Shown here piece after piece: positions 8,619 through 18,546 of a stretch of 64,000 bases of DNA. The first letter of the stretch is position 1, and every line of letters starts with the position of its first letter. This DNA is from Bacillus sp. 123MFChir2 (lineage in GTDB: Bacteria > Bacillota > Bacilli > Bacillales > Bacillaceae_G). The translations under genes were made by a program, and so were the position numbers. The DNA is taken from positions 1 to 64,000 of the forward strand of contig NZ_KB910946.1 in assembly GCF_000383235.1 (NCBI RefSeq). The letters run 5' to 3'. The notes beneath the pieces were generated by a model. It was given only the letters and a program-made list of their open reading frames with translations, did not search any database and was not told the origin of the DNA.

Positions 8619-10691
8619 TTACTGCATGCTATTTTTTGCACACTCGTGCTTGTCTAGCTTATAATATAAATTCCGAACTGAAATTCCTAGTGCTTGTGCT
8701 GTTTTTGTTTTGTTCCCATTAAATCTAGACAAATACTCATGAATAATATTCCCCTCAAATTCAGCCACTAAATCCTCAAGAGGTCTTTCTTCTAATTCAG
8801 GCAGTAAATTACTCCCTATAAGTTCATGTTGGTCCTCATGATGTAACGGTGGTAAATGATGGACATCAATATACATTTCGTTATAATTCATAAAAATAAT
8901 CGCTCGCCCTAAAATATTTTCAAGCTCACGAACATTCCCCGGCCAATCATATGATTGTAAATACTGCACCGCTGATTCCGTTAATCCCTCAACATTACGT
9001 CCATAATCTTGATTAATCTTTTGAATTAATCGCTCAGCAATTTCACCAATATCCTCTTTACGCTGACCAAGTGAGGGAATATGAATCGGAATTTTATTTA
9101 ACCGATAATATAAATCTTCCCGAAAATCACCATCTAAAATTGCCTTTTCTAAATTCACATGCGTTGCAGCAATAACTCGAACATTAATTGGAATCGGCTT
9201 CGTACCTCCAACTCTCACAATTTCCTTCTCTTGCAACACACGAAGTAACTTCGCTTGTGTATTCGCAGACAATTCCCCTATTTCATCTAAGAAGATACTC
9301 CCATTGTTCGCTTCTTCAAAAAAACCACGTTTCCCCCCGCGGCGCGCACCAGAAAACGCACCTTCTTCATAACCAAACAGTTCACTCTCTAATAACGATT
9401 CAGAAATTGCTGCACAATTTACACGAACAAACTTATTGTACTTCCGATTGCTTCCATTATGAATGGCGTGCGCAAACAATTCCTTTCCAGTTCCTGACTC
9501 CCCTCGAAGCAGTACCGTCGCCGGTGTATTCGCCCCTAGTTTCGCTTGTTCAATCGCTGCCACAATTCCTTCTGACGTTCCAACAATATCGTCAAATGAA
9601 TACTTCGCTTCTAACGTACGAATAATTTGTCTTGCCCGATTTAATTCATCTGTTAATTTTTGAATCTCGGATACATCGCGAATTACCCCGACACTTCCCT
9701 TTAAAATCCCATCAACAATAACCGGTGCTACATTTACAATAACATCTCTCTTTTTTTGCCCAATTTTCATATGAATACCACGCACTGCCCTACGCGTCCG
9801 CAACACTTTCATATGCATACTTTCTCCTTCTACAATATCTGTTGTCGCTGGCTTACCAATAATATCTTCTTCTGAAAGACCTGTTAATTTTGTATAAGCT
9901 GGGTTTATGACAAGTCCTCGCCCTTGTTCATCAACAACAGAAATCGCTTCTTCAGAAGAATGAATGATCGCTTCTAGCAATGTTTGAATTTCTTTTAAAT
10001 CCGTTACTTCTTCGGCCAAATTTACAATTTCAGTAATATCTTTAAAAACCGCAAACGCCCCTTGTACCTCCCCAATTTCATTTAAAATCGGAATACGCGT
10101 TGAAATAATTTTCTTCCCATTATCTAATGTTAATTCTTGATTAATTTCAATTTGCTTCGTACGAATAATCCGAAGCAACTTACTTGTTGGAATCACTTCT
10201 AAAATATATTTATTAACAACTTCTTCTTTTTTATATCCCGTCATCCGTTCCGCACTTTTATTGAACAATAATACATGCCCTTCTTGATCAACAACAATCA
10301 TACCATCATGCGTCGAATTTAAAATAAGATCCCTCTGCTGCGTTTGATCTCTTAATTTCCCAATCAATATTTCTTTTTCATGTGCAAGCTTTACAACGAT
10401 ATTTGCAACATCCCCTGGGACAAGCAGCACATCTTCTTGTTTCTTCACCAAAATTTGTTCATACACACTATAATTACCTGTCATATCAAAAATGACATCA
10501 ATATCCTCACGTATAAACACTTCCCAATTACTTCCGGTAGAAATATAAAGACTCTTCGCAAGTTGAATTCCCTTTGCTTTTTCATTAATATCCACAATTG
10601 CAACTACTTCAAATATATTTGATTTTTGCAATAGACCTAGAATCGCACTTCCTCCAGCACCCGCTCCAATAATTAATGCCCTTTGTTTCAT
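8619..10691 (-). CDS. bkdR: BkdR, sigma-54-dependent transcriptional activator
   Basis: Enhancer-binding activator of the bkd operon. The 690-residue protein has an N-terminal Rossmann-like segment ([13 protein letters not shown], about 9-21, then AIVDIN), two PAS domains (about 120-235 and 240-345), an AAA+ sigma-54-interacting domain with Walker A GESGTGKE (397-404), GAFSGA (444-449) and Walker B FLDEIGE, and a C-terminal Fis-type helix-turn-helix ([20 protein letters not shown]). The sigma-54 contact loop has Ser in place of the usual Thr of GAFTGA, a substitution seen in working activators. PAS and Rossmann modules suggest it senses a metabolite or redox state. Confidence 0.95.
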   Translation of the reverse strand: MKQRALIIGAGAGGSAILGLLQKSNIFEVVAIVDINEKAKGIQLAKSLYISTGSNWEVFIREDIDVIFDMTGNYSVYEQILVKKQEDVLLVPGDVANIVVKLAHEKEILIGKLRDQTQQRDLILNSTHDGMIVVDQEGHVLLFNKSAERMTGYKKEEVVNKYILEVIPTSKLLRIIRTKQIEINQELTLDNGKKIISTRIPILNEIGEVQGAFAVFKDITEIVNLAEEVTDLKEIQTLLEAIIHSSEEAISVVDEQGRGLVINPAYTKLTGLSEEDIIGKPATTDIVEGESMHMKVLRTRRAVRGIHMKIGQKKRDVIVNVAPVIVDGILKGSVGVIRDVSEIQKLTDELNRARQIIRTLEAKYSFDDIVGTSEGIVAAIEQAKLGANTPATVLLRGESGTGKELFAHAIHNGSNRKYNKFVRVNCAAISESLLESELFGYEEGAFSGARRGGKRGFFEEANNGSIFLDEIGELSANTQAKLLRVLQEKEIVRVGGTKPIPINVRVIAATHVNLEKAILDGDFREDLYYRLNKIPIHIPSLGQRKEDIGEIAERLIQKINQDYGRNVEGLTESAVQYLQSYDWPGNVRELENILGRAIIFMNYNEMYIDVHHLPPLHHEDQHELIGSNLLPELEERPLEDLVAEFEGNIIHEYLSRFNGNKTKTAQALGISVRNLYYKLDKHECAKNSMQ

Positions 10692-10828
10692 ATGCTACCA
10701 ATCCTCCCGCAGCATCTCTGCAAAATTTTTCACACCTCTATCTTACTTCTTCCAAAACCCCTTGACAAACGAACATAAATTATCGCATTATTTTGTATAT
10801 ACTAAATAATCGGAAAAGAGGATTCCTT

Positions 10829-11062
10829 ATGCAACGTTATCTCGCTCTCCTATTAGCAGTTATCCCTATTTCACTAGCTGTAGTAGGCATTAAACTGATG
10901 AGAGATACTGTTTTCGGTATTCTCTTCTCTCCAATCCCTGCACTATGGTTACAATTTGTAATTGGAGTATTCTGTTTCGCAATCGGTTTTTATATCTTTG
11001 GCGGCTTCGTTTTATATCGCGACCGAAAACGAAATAAAGTACAAGCTCGATTTCGAAGATAA
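10829..11062 (+). CDS. yqzF: YqzF-like small membrane protein (DUF2627)
   Basis: A 77-residue protein with two hydrophobic segments (about 4-22 and 32-58) and a basic C-terminal tail (RDRKRNKVQARFRR), so probably a two-pass membrane protein with a cytoplasmic tail. I start it at ATG 10829 behind AAAAGAGGA rather than at the upstream in-frame codon at 10793. A TTGACA at 10762 with a CATTAT at 10786 (18-bp spacing) may be its promoter. The stop TAA lies within the first bases of a family B repeat. Function is unknown. Confidence 0.8.
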   Translation: MQRYLALLLAVIPISLAVVGIKLMRDTVFGILFSPIPALWLQFVIGVFCFAIGFYIFGGFVLYRDRKRNKVQARFRR

Positions 11063-11255
11063 AGTGAAACTAACCATTCGAAGGTGCTTTTCCTTCGAAT
11101 GGTTAGTTGAACCAATCATGCTTTTACGGACAGTTATTTTCCGCTTCTCTCTCCATCTTGAGGCGAGGTCTTACTGCCCACGAATAGCGGGATAAAGTGA
11201 AACTTCCATCAGCGGGTTTTTTCTCCCACTCCTCTTTAAGTCTCCGTATTGTTTC
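11059..11255 (+). repeat. Family B repeat, one-and-a-half tandem copies with an inserted 17-bp hairpin
   Basis: Starts GATAAAGTGAAAC at 11058, and the motif recurs at 11191 before CTTCCATCAGCGGG. The TTACTGCCCACG...GCGGGATAAA module at 11171-11197 closes the first copy and opens the second. Within the first copy a perfect 17-bp stem-loop (arms 11068-11084 and 11092-11108) replaces the G/C-run hairpin seen in other copies. The same modules recur near 20.6, 24.2, 27.8 and 60.9 kb. Confidence 0.8.
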
Positions 11256-11259
11256 CCAC

Positions 11260-11299
11260 AAAAAAAACGAGCCCCTTCATAAATAAAGGACTCATTTTA
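11260..11299 (-). terminator. Terminator of yqiK
   Basis: Minus-strand stem GAGTCCTT/AAGGGGCTC with two G-T pairs, 8-nt loop and a T7 tail. It overlaps the yqiK stop codon. Confidence 0.75.
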
Positions 11300-12020
11300 C
11301 ACCTTGCATTATCTTTTTCACCCGCTCTGGATAGTCTGTAATAATAGCTGTCACATTCATCTTTAAAAACTTCCTTATTGCCTCCTCCTCATTAATCGTA
11401 TACGGACGCACAAATACACCTTTTTCCATCGTTAATTCTACAATTCCATCCGAAATATACCGGTAGTTTGGATGAATCGCACTCGCTCCCATCTTTCTCG
11501 CATAAGCCCATGGGCTATGCAATCCTTCCTTGTATAAAATTGCCGTCTCAATATCAGTGGCCATCATATGACACTTTTTCATACTATAATGATTAAAAGA
11601 AGATAGAATCGTTCTCTCCTCCATACTATATTTTCGAATAAGAGTAATTACCTCTTCTTCTAAACCAGGGTATGGCACTTTATTATTCTTAAATTCAATA
11701 TTAAGAAAAAGGTTATTTGTTTTCAGCCACGCTAACACTTCTTCCAACAAAGGAACAGGCTGCGCACCGACCTTATCATAAAATGTATAACTCGCATCTA
11801 ACTCACGTAAATCTGCATATACATAATTTCGAACAGCACCTTTTCCATTCGTCGTTCGATTTACAGTTTCATCATGAATGACAACAATTTTGTTATCTTT
11901 TGTGAACTGCACATCTAATTCAATCCCATCAGCCCCCAATTTCTCCGCCGCACGAAAAGAAACCATCGTATTTTCCGGATACGTCCCCGCAGCTCCGCGG
12001 TGTCCAAAAATAAGCATCAT
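11292..12020 (-). CDS. yqiK: Glycerophosphodiester phosphodiesterase
   Basis: A 242-residue GDPD-family TIM barrel that hydrolyses glycerophosphodiesters to glycerol-3-phosphate and an alcohol. The family's catalytic motifs are present: GHRGAAGTYPENT with the His-Arg pair, the metal-binding GIELDVQ (Glu and Asp) and the HDETVNRTTNGKG histidine. No signal peptide is seen, so it is cytoplasmic. The start has two adjacent ATGs (12020 and 12017) behind GAGGTGAGAAA; either could be used. Downstream is its own terminator. Confidence 0.93.
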   Translation of the reverse strand: MMLIFGHRGAAGTYPENTMVSFRAAEKLGADGIELDVQFTKDNKIVVIHDETVNRTTNGKGAVRNYVYADLRELDASYTFYDKVGAQPVPLLEEVLAWLKTNNLFLNIEFKNNKVPYPGLEEEVITLIRKYSMEERTILSSFNHYSMKKCHMMATDIETAILYKEGLHSPWAYARKMGASAIHPNYRYISDGIVELTMEKGVFVRPYTINEEEAIRKFLKMNVTAIITDYPERVKKIMQGVK

Positions 12021-12168
12021 TTTCTCACCTCAAATTTCATTTCACTGTAAATCAAACTATGTATTTTCCAACTGGCACTTACATAACCTCATGAACCGTT
12101 ACTATCGTTGTCCCTACACTCATGCTTATTTCACTTTATGCTATACTATACAAAAAGGAGGTACTTTT

Positions 12169-12315
12169 ATGAAACCATTACAACTTTCACCAGAGACAGC
12201 TATTAAATTATCTAAAGCTCTCGGTGTACCACTTGAACAGCTTATGCATATGCCACAGCATATTTTAATTCAAAAACTCGTTGAATTAGAAAAACAAAAT
12301 CAAGAGAAAGAGTAG
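12169..12315 (+). CDS. YycC-family small protein
   Basis: A 48-residue soluble protein preceded by a strong AAAGGAGGT ribosome site, with the sequence LQLSPETAIKLSKALGVPLEQLMHMPQ in two pieces (LQLSPETAIKLSK, then LGVPLEQLMHMP). It resembles the YycC family of short Bacillus proteins of unknown function. An independent terminator follows immediately, so it is a one-gene unit. Confidence 0.82.
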   Translation: MKPLQLSPETAIKLSKALGVPLEQLMHMPQHILIQKLVELEKQNQEKE

Positions 12316-12317
12316 GC

Positions 12318-12344
12318 AGTCCTGTTGTGTACAGGACTTTTCTT
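12318..12344 (+). terminator. Terminator of the YycC-like gene
   Basis: AGTCCTGT and ACAGGACT form an 8-bp stem with a 5-nt loop, followed by TTTTCTT. Confidence 0.85.
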
Positions 12345-12362
12345 ATAACGCTTTAATTTGCT

Positions 12363-12424
12363 AAAACAAAAAATGAACATTCCTTTCATGACAGTTATTT
12401 AAAACTCCCAAAAAGAATGTTCAT
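12363..12424 (-). terminator. Probable spo0A terminator
   Basis: ATGAACATTC and GAATGTTCAT form a 10-bp stem around a loop of about 32 nt; on the minus strand it is followed by a T-rich tail (TTTTTGTTTT). It lies about 90 bp past the spo0A stop. Confidence 0.6.
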
Positions 12425-12516
12425 CGGTTTGTATATCAATCATTTATTGATTAAGCAAGCGTTATGCTCACTTTTCTTTTATAAACAAAACTACTCATTA
12501 ATTCCTACTGTTATTT

Positions 12517-13311
12517 TTAACTCGCCTTATGTTCAAGCCTTAACTTATCCGCCACCATCGCAATGAATTCTGAATTCGTTGGTTTTGCTTTTGACATGGA
12601 TACTGTATAGCCGAATAAAGAAGAAATAGATTCGATATTCCCACGGCTCCACGCGACTTCAATCGCATGACGAATTGCACGTTCTACACGGCTTGCTGTT
12701 GTATTATATTTCTTTGCAATGTCTGGATATAGTACTTTTGTAATTGAGCCAAGCAGTTCAATGTCGTTATAGACCATAGAAATTGCTTCGCGCAAATACA
12801 TATACCCTTTAATATGAGCTGGTACACCAATTTCATGAATGATACTCGTAATGCTTGCATCTAAATTTTTCGGTTTTCCATCAGACGTTGTTACTGAACG
12901 AAAAGCTGGTAGCGGTCGTTTAATAATAGAGCTTGATTTTCCGCTAACTTGACGAATATGACTCGTTAAATTTTCCATATCAAATGGTTTTAAGATAAAA
13001 TATGACGCCCCAAAATCAACAGCTTTTTTCGTCACATCCTCTTGCCCAAATGCTGTTAACATAATAACATTCGGCTGTTTAAAACGATCCATATGACGCA
13101 TTTTTTCTAGTACTGCGAGACCGTCTAAATGTGGCATAATAATATCGAGAACAAGTACATCGGGTTGTCTTTCTTTTAATAAATTTAAGCACTCTTGACC
13201 ATTATACGCTACACCAATCACTTCCATATCATCCTGAGCAGCAACATAACTTTCTAACATAGATACAAGTTCTTTATTATCATCCACGAGACACACTTTA
13301 ATTTTCTCCAC
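12517..13311 (-). CDS. spo0A: Spo0A, master response regulator of sporulation
   Basis: Phosphorelay response regulator controlling entry into sporulation. The 264-residue protein has an N-terminal receiver (acidic Asp10/Asp11, phosphoacceptor Asp56 in [11 protein letters not shown], conserved Lys in ILKPF), a short variable linker, and the Spo0A DNA-binding domain containing [19 protein letters not shown]. Upstream at about 13374 a TTCGACAA sequence reads TTGTCGAA on the gene strand, a good match to a 0A box. Gene order spoIVB - spo0A is standard for Bacillus. Confidence 0.98.
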   Translation of the reverse strand: MEKIKVCLVDDNKELVSMLESYVAAQDDMEVIGVAYNGQECLNLLKERQPDVLVLDIIMPHLDGLAVLEKMRHMDRFKQPNVIMLTAFGQEDVTKKAVDFGASYFILKPFDMENLTSHIRQVSGKSSSIIKRPLPAFRSVTTSDGKPKNLDASITSIIHEIGVPAHIKGYMYLREAISMVYNDIELLGSITKVLYPDIAKKYNTTASRVERAIRHAIEVAWSRGNIESISSLFGYTVSMSKAKPTNSEFIAMVADKLRLEHKAS

Positions 13312-13372
13312 AGCTTTTCCTCCCTACTAATGGTTTCTCCCGGCATAAAGTATTTCCTTCTAGACTACATGA

Positions 13373-13402
13373 ATTGTTCGACAATTATGTGAAAATCCCC
13401 TT
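13373..13402 (-). promoter_or_regulatory. Candidate 0A box and sigma-H-like promoter of spo0A
   Basis: On the minus strand AAGGGGATT is followed 11-12 bp later by TGTCGAAC. The second motif fits both a 0A box (TGTCGAA) and, with one mismatch, a sigma-H -10 (GnnGAAT). This would allow autoregulation as known in B. subtilis. The -35 match is imperfect. Confidence 0.4.
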
Positions 13403-13632
13403 TAAAACTTTCTTAAATTCCGAAAAAATCACAAAAAAACATTTTTATCGTCTATTTCTTAGTGTTCTTTTACATATTCCATCATATGATTACAGCTGAA
13501 TATGCACGCTCTACTTTTATTTTACACCAAAAAACACCAGTTGCGAAACTTTTGTAACATTTCAACGGCTTTACAAGAAAGATTTTTATCAATAAAGAGA
13601 TTTCTTCTTCTCTCTGCCACAATTAAAAGTAA

Positions 13633-13673
13633 CAAAAAAAGCAAGCTGAATTCAAGTTCAGCTTGCTTTTTTC
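13633..13673 (-). terminator. Terminator overlapping the spoIVB stop
   Basis: AAGCAAGCTGAA and TTCAGCTTGCTT form a 12-bp stem with an A-run/T-run flank. The spoIVB stop codon lies in the stem-loop, so the 3' end of the gene doubles as terminator. Confidence 0.88.
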
Positions 13674-14950
13674 TGATCTGTATAAATATTAATCCCTGCT
13701 TCATGTAGCATCCACTCAATATGAACACCGTATCCAGATGTTGGATCATTGACGAATACATGCGTTACAGCCCCTACTAATTTTCCATCTTGTACAATAG
13801 GACTACCACTCATACCTTGTACGATTCCACCTGTTTTTTCTAACAAGCGTTTATCTGTGATCTTTACAACCATTCCTTTTGTTGCAGGGAATTTTTGCGG
13901 AACTGTACTCACAATTTCTATATCGAACGCTTCCACTTTGTCTTGATCAATAACTGTCAAAATTTTTGCAGGCCCTTCTTTTACTTGATGAGAAAGGGCA
14001 ATCGGAAGTGATTCATCCATAATCCCATTCTTCATTTCTGTATTTAACTTACCAAAAATACCAAAGGGACTATTCGTTGTAATATTACCAATAACTTCAT
14101 GATCTGGTGAAAATCTTGCTAATTTTTCACCAGGATCTCCATCGCTACCACGTTCAATAGATGTTACTGTCGAACGAACAATTTGTCCATCTTCAACTTG
14201 AATTGGTTTTTTCGTATCATTGTCAGAAATTACATGACCAAGCGCACCGTATTTCATTGATTCTGGATGAATAAATGTCATTGTTCCAATACCTGCAGCC
14301 GAGTCGCGAATGTATAGTCCAATTCGATACGACTGTTCTCCACCATCTTTTTGTGGAGTTAATTTTGTTCGAATATATTTTCCATCTCTTAGCAAAACAA
14401 GATTAAGCGATTCTCCCGTCTTCCCGCTGTTATGAATAAATGGTGCAATATCACTCATTCGTTCAATTGTCTTGCCATTTATTTCAGTAATCATATCCCC
14501 TACTTGTACACCCGCAAGCTCTCCTGGAGATACTTTTCCTTTTTCTGTTTGAATTAAATGGTGTCCTACAACAAGTACCCCTTTTGCATTTAATTTCACA
14601 CCAATTGATTGTCCGCCTGGAATTACTTTAAAATCTTTCAGCACTTTCACATTTACTTTTTTCACAGGTAATCCTGCAAGCTCATAAACCATATCAGCTT
14701 CGCCGTTTTGATGCGCATTTACTGAAATGGTTTTTTCACTAACACGCCCAGAGGCAATCGTAAATATCGTTTCATCAGTTGATTTTGCTTGAAATACAGG
14801 CAAAGAAGATACTTTTGAATCTTGATTTTGAAATATAACAAGTTGCTTTGGAAATGAAATAAACTCACGAAGGGGTTTATAACACCCGATAAAGACAAGT
14901 GAAACAAGGAGACAAATCCCTATGATTTTTCGAAATTTCTCTAATTTCAA
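13658..14950 (-). CDS. spoIVB: SpoIVB, forespore-secreted serine peptidase
   Basis: PDZ serine peptidase (family S55) made in the forespore, which signals across the intermembrane space to activate SpoIVFB and hence pro-sigma-K processing. An N-terminal membrane/signal segment ([18 protein letters not shown]) precedes a PDZ domain ([16 protein letters not shown]) and the catalytic region with [21 protein letters not shown], whose first Ser is the nucleophile. The frame is open to ATG 14989, but AGGAG lies about 10 bp before TTG 14950, giving 430 residues and the usual short N-tail. A GTG at 14959 is another possibility. Confidence 0.92.
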   Translation of the reverse strand: MKLEKFRKIIGICLLVSLVFIGCYKPLREFISFPKQLVIFQNQDSKVSSLPVFQAKSTDETIFTIASGRVSEKTISVNAHQNGEADMVYELAGLPVKKVNVKVLKDFKVIPGGQSIGVKLNAKGVLVVGHHLIQTEKGKVSPGELAGVQVGDMITEINGKTIERMSDIAPFIHNSGKTGESLNLVLLRDGKYIRTKLTPQKDGGEQSYRIGLYIRDSAAGIGTMTFIHPESMKYGALGHVISDNDTKKPIQVEDGQIVRSTVTSIERGSDGDPGEKLARFSPDHEVIGNITTNSPFGIFGKLNTEMKNGIMDESLPIALSHQVKEGPAKILTVIDQDKVEAFDIEIVSTVPQKFPATKGMVVKITDKRLLEKTGGIVQGMSGSPIVQDGKLVGAVTHVFVNDPTSGYGVHIEWMLHEAGINIYTDQKKAS

Positions 14951-15063
14951 TCTTTTCACTCTCCTCGCTCCTAACCCACATTCAGCCAAGCGGCTTCATT
15001 CTTTAATGTCTCCTTGCTACCATTTCTTTATAACCGGAAGAATTAAGAAATCATTGCTGTTAA

Positions 15064-15093
15064 CAAAAAAGCTATCCATTATTGGATAGCTTC
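15064..15093 (-). terminator. Terminator at the recN stop
   Basis: AAGCTATCCA and TGGATAGCTT form a 10-bp stem followed on the minus strand by a T-run. The recN TAA is in the loop. Confidence 0.88.
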
Positions 15094-16818
15094 TGCTGCT
15101 CGTTTAAAGCGATGCGCCTGTGAGAGCAACTCTCTTGCATGCTCCGTCGTTAAGTCAGTAATTTCCACACCAGAAATCATACGAGCAATTTCTGTTACTT
15201 TTTCATTTTGACTGAGTACAGTAACAGATGTAACTGTGCGTTCATTCGCAATTTGTTTACGAATAAATAAATGAGCATCTGCCATGGATGCGACTTGTGG
15301 TAAATGCGTAATACATAACACTTGTGAATTGACAGAAACGCGATAAATTTTTTCCGCAATCGCCTGCGCAACACGCCCACTTACCCCAGTGTCTACCTCA
15401 TCGAAAATAACAGAGGCAACCCCTTGATGTTTAGAGAAAATGCTCTTTAACGCTAAAATAATACGGGATAATTCCCCCCCCGAAGCTACTTTAGAAAGTG
15501 GCTTTAACGGTTCGCCTGGATTCGTGGAAATATAAAATTCTACATTGTCATACCCAACTTGCGTCATTTTAACAGGAGCTCCCTCAACAAGAGGATCGTC
15601 AATTGTTCCTTCTTTTTTCTTTATCATCACTTCAAATTTTGTTTTTTCCATGTACAGCTCTTTTAATTCTTGATGAATAGCCGTTGTTAATCGAGTCGCA
15701 AGATTATGGCGCATATCACTTAGTAACATCGCCTCTTTCACTATAAGCTGTTCGATTTCTTTTAGTTTCTTTTTCGTCGTTTCAATATGTACATCTTTAT
15801 TTTCAATCGTAAATATCTCTTTTTCAATTTCATCCGCATACGCTAAAATCTCTTCTACAGTATTTCCATATTTACGCTTTAACATACGAATTTCATTTAA
15901 ACGTGTTTCAATTTCATCTAAACGATTGGGATCATATTCCATCATATCTAACTTTTCGCGGAGCTGATAAGCTACTTCTTCTAATAAATAATAACTATTT
16001 GCAATCGCATCGTAGTTCTCTTGATATGCAGTATCCAAATCCGTAATGCTCTCCATTTGATTCATTGCATTTCGAACATGATCTAAACCAGAACGTTCCT
16101 CCGTTAAAGAACGATACGAATCACCTAATGCCTTGTAAATCTTTTCAAAGTTTGAAATCTTCAATCGTTCTTCTAATAAATTTTGCTCTTCATCTATTTT
16201 CAAGTCCGCATTTCGAATCTCTTCATGTTGAAACTGAATTAAATCTAGACGATGTGCCATTTGTTGCTCATTCTCTGTTAAAGAACACAATTGTTTTTTT
16301 AATTGCTCATATTCCCTATACACAGTTTGATACTTTTCTAACTGAACTAAAATATGATCTCCCTCAAAATGATCAAGCATAAATAAATGACGGTCTTCAT
16401 TCATCAAATCTTGCGTTTCATGCTGTCCATGAATATCAACAAGCGTTTTTCCAATTTCCTTTAACGTGCTTAATGTTACAAGCTTTCCATTGACACGGCA
16501 TACACTTTTTCCATTTACAGAGATATCCCGTTTTAAAATAATCATGCCATCTTCAATTTCAATATCAAACTCTTCAGCTTTCATCACGCAAGGATGCTGT
16601 TCATCCTCAATATAAAATAAACCTTCAATTTCAGCTTTATCTGTCCCATAACGTACAAATTCCGCTGAGCCGCGTCCCCCAACAAGAAGACTAATCGCAT
16701 CAATAATGATGGATTTTCCTGCGCCCGTTTCACCACTTAAAACCGTAAGCCCTTTTTGAAAAGAAATGTTTAATGATTCTATAATAGCAAAGTTTCTAAT
16801 CGATAATTCCGATAACAA
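15079..16818 (-). CDS. recN: RecN, SMC-like DNA repair ATPase
   Basis: Early responder in double-strand-break repair. The 579-residue protein has Walker A TGETGAGKS near the N-terminus, a long coiled-coil middle with many Glu/Lys/Leu heptads, and a C-terminal ABC-type signature (ASGGELSRIILALKSIF) and Walker B (VIFDEVDTGVSG). I start it at TTG 16818 (MLSELSIRNFAII) because RecN proteins begin there; a GTG at 16830 is also in frame. ArgR and RecN are neighbours in most Bacillus genomes. Confidence 0.95.
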   Translation of the reverse strand: MLSELSIRNFAIIESLNISFQKGLTVLSGETGAGKSIIIDAISLLVGGRGSAEFVRYGTDKAEIEGLFYIEDEQHPCVMKAEEFDIEIEDGMIILKRDISVNGKSVCRVNGKLVTLSTLKEIGKTLVDIHGQHETQDLMNEDRHLFMLDHFEGDHILVQLEKYQTVYREYEQLKKQLCSLTENEQQMAHRLDLIQFQHEEIRNADLKIDEEQNLLEERLKISNFEKIYKALGDSYRSLTEERSGLDHVRNAMNQMESITDLDTAYQENYDAIANSYYLLEEVAYQLREKLDMMEYDPNRLDEIETRLNEIRMLKRKYGNTVEEILAYADEIEKEIFTIENKDVHIETTKKKLKEIEQLIVKEAMLLSDMRHNLATRLTTAIHQELKELYMEKTKFEVMIKKKEGTIDDPLVEGAPVKMTQVGYDNVEFYISTNPGEPLKPLSKVASGGELSRIILALKSIFSKHQGVASVIFDEVDTGVSGRVAQAIAEKIYRVSVNSQVLCITHLPQVASMADAHLFIRKQIANERTVTSVTVLSQNEKVTEIARMISGVEITDLTTEHARELLSQAHRFKRAAEAIQ

Positions 16819-17096
16819 TGCCTCATTCACCTCGTTATTTCATTCACACTCCACACGGGAGGCTTAAACTATTCACACATACACTCTTCCGTTACTTCTT
16901 TTTGATGAAGAGTATGCTATGTAACCTGCTTCATTGTACCAAACATTCGTTTTCACGGTCAATGTAACAATAATGATATTCCTATCTAGAAATTTACATC
17001 TTCACATGCTATTCTGAAATTTTTATGTCTCTGTAACAAAAATATCTTGTCTACTTTTTACCCTTTTGAGTAATAAAGCAAACAAGATTCTTTTTG

Positions 17097-17546
17097 TTAC
17101 AGCATATTTAAAAAGCGATTCGATACAACCCCTGTATCTTCAGGTGTACGGCAAATAATTAAACACGTATCATCACCGCAAATTGTGCCAATAATTTCAT
17201 CCCATTCTAAATGATCAATCAGCGCACCAAGAGCATGTGCATTACCTGGTAATGTTTTTAACACAAGCATATGCCCAGCTGTATCTAATTTAACAAACGA
17301 ATCAACAAGATTGCGTTTTAATTTTTGAAGCGGGTTAAAACGTTGGTCAGCTGGTAAGCTATATTTATAGCGTCCATCATGAAGCGGTACCTTCACTAAA
17401 TGTAATTCTTTAATATCTCGTGATACCGTCGCTTGTGTTACATTAAAACCTTCATTACGTAAAATATCCACTAGCTCGTCTTGTGTTTCAATTTCTTTAT
17501 TTGCAATAATTTCTCGAATTTTAATATGGCGCTGCCCTTTATTCAT
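17097..17546 (-). CDS. argR: Arginine repressor ArgR/AhrC
   Basis: Hexameric, arginine-responsive repressor of arginine biosynthesis and activator of catabolism. The 149-residue protein has an N-terminal winged helix ([28 protein letters not shown] in overlapping pieces TQDELVDIL and [12 protein letters not shown]) and the C-terminal arginine-binding/oligomerisation domain with [18 protein letters not shown] 17546 is preferred over GTG 17558 because the AGGTG ribosome site overlaps the GTG. Just downstream (17041-17090) a 7-bp stem with a T-rich tail may end the transcript. Confidence 0.96.
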   Translation of the reverse strand: MNKGQRHIKIREIIANKEIETQDELVDILRNEGFNVTQATVSRDIKELHLVKVPLHDGRYKYSLPADQRFNPLQKLKRNLVDSFVKLDTAGHMLVLKTLPGNAHALGALIDHLEWDEIIGTICGDDTCLIICRTPEDTGVVSNRFLNML

Positions 17547-17683
17547 ATTTTTTTGCACCTCGCACTATCTCTTACCGTAGTTTTAGCATAGTTATACTTC
17601 ACTTATTTATGTTAACGCATAATCGGCTACTTGTACATAATTGTTTTTACAATCGTTATACAATTCTAACTTTCTATACGAGC

Positions 17684-17718
17684 AAAAAGAGGAACAACAA
17701 TTGTTATTCCTCTTTTCC
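17684..17718 (-). terminator. Terminator at the yqxC stop
   Basis: AAAAGAGGAA and TTCCTCTTTT enclose ACAACAATTGTTA, itself part palindromic. The yqxC stop (17704) is inside. It separates the dxs operon from argR. Confidence 0.8.
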
Positions 17719-18543
17719 TTTTTTCTTCAAGGCTTCGTGAGCTTCTGTCACAACTTCCTCTGCTCGAACAAGTGATTGATTTTCTCCTTGTTCACGCTCA
17801 CCATACCATTTTAAATGTATTAAAAATTCAATGTTTCCATCTCCACCTGTAATTGGAGAAAATGTTAAGTTTTGAACATCGTAACCTTCTGCTTGCGCAA
17901 AATCGGCAATCATTTCTATAACCGCTTCATGTACTTTACGATCTCTAACAATTCCCTTTTTCCCGACTTGCTCTCGCCCAGCTTCAAATTGCGGCTTAAT
18001 AAGCGCTGCAACCTCTCCGCCAGCTGTTAACATCGTTTTCAATACAGGTAAAATTAATTTCAAAGATATAAATGATACATCAATGCTTGCGAATTGTGGT
18101 AAGCCTTTCTGCAAATCAGCAGGTGTTACATAACGAAAATTCGTCCGTTCCATTACGACAACACGCTCGTCCTGTCTTAATTTCCATGCAAGTTGGTTAT
18201 ACCCTACATCTAAAGCGTATGATAGCTTTGCACCATTTTGCAAAGCACAATCCGTAAATCCACCCGTTGATGAACCAATATCGAGCATAATCTTATCTTG
18301 CAAATCTATATGAAACGTCTCTAACGCCTTTTCTAACTTATATCCACCACGGCTTACATAGCGCATTACTTGTCCTTTTAATGTAATTTCTGTATCTTGC
18401 GGTATTTTTTCACCAGGTTTATCTAAACGCATCTCATTTGCATATACAAGACCTGCCATAACGGCACGCTTTGCTTTTTCTCTTGTTTCAACAAGCCCTC
18501 GTTCTACTAATAGTACATCTACTCGTTCTTTTTTTCCGCTCAT
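17704..18543 (-). CDS. yqxC: TlyA-family rRNA 2'-O-methyltransferase (YqxC)
   Basis: A 279-residue protein with an N-terminal S4 RNA-binding domain (about 8-65, RVDVLLVERGLVETREKAKRAV) and a FtsJ-like SAM methyltransferase domain with motif I LDIGSSTGGFTDCALQNGA and the K-D-K-E type residues of 2'-O-methyltransferases. TlyA homologues methylate 16S and 23S rRNA cytidines. It follows dxs by 3 bp, so the two are co-transcribed. Confidence 0.92.
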   Translation of the reverse strand: MSGKKERVDVLLVERGLVETREKAKRAVMAGLVYANEMRLDKPGEKIPQDTEITLKGQVMRYVSRGGYKLEKALETFHIDLQDKIMLDIGSSTGGFTDCALQNGAKLSYALDVGYNQLAWKLRQDERVVVMERTNFRYVTPADLQKGLPQFASIDVSFISLKLILPVLKTMLTAGGEVAALIKPQFEAGREQVGKKGIVRDRKVHEAVIEMIADFAQAEGYDVQNLTFSPITGGDGNIEFLIHLKWYGEREQGENQSLVRAEEVVTEAHEALKKKGKEE

Positions 18544-18546
18544 TTG

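Noticed and set aside
9188-9625. 145-codon frame antisense to bkdR
   Set aside because: No ribosome site, odd composition and full overlap with a clearly coding gene.
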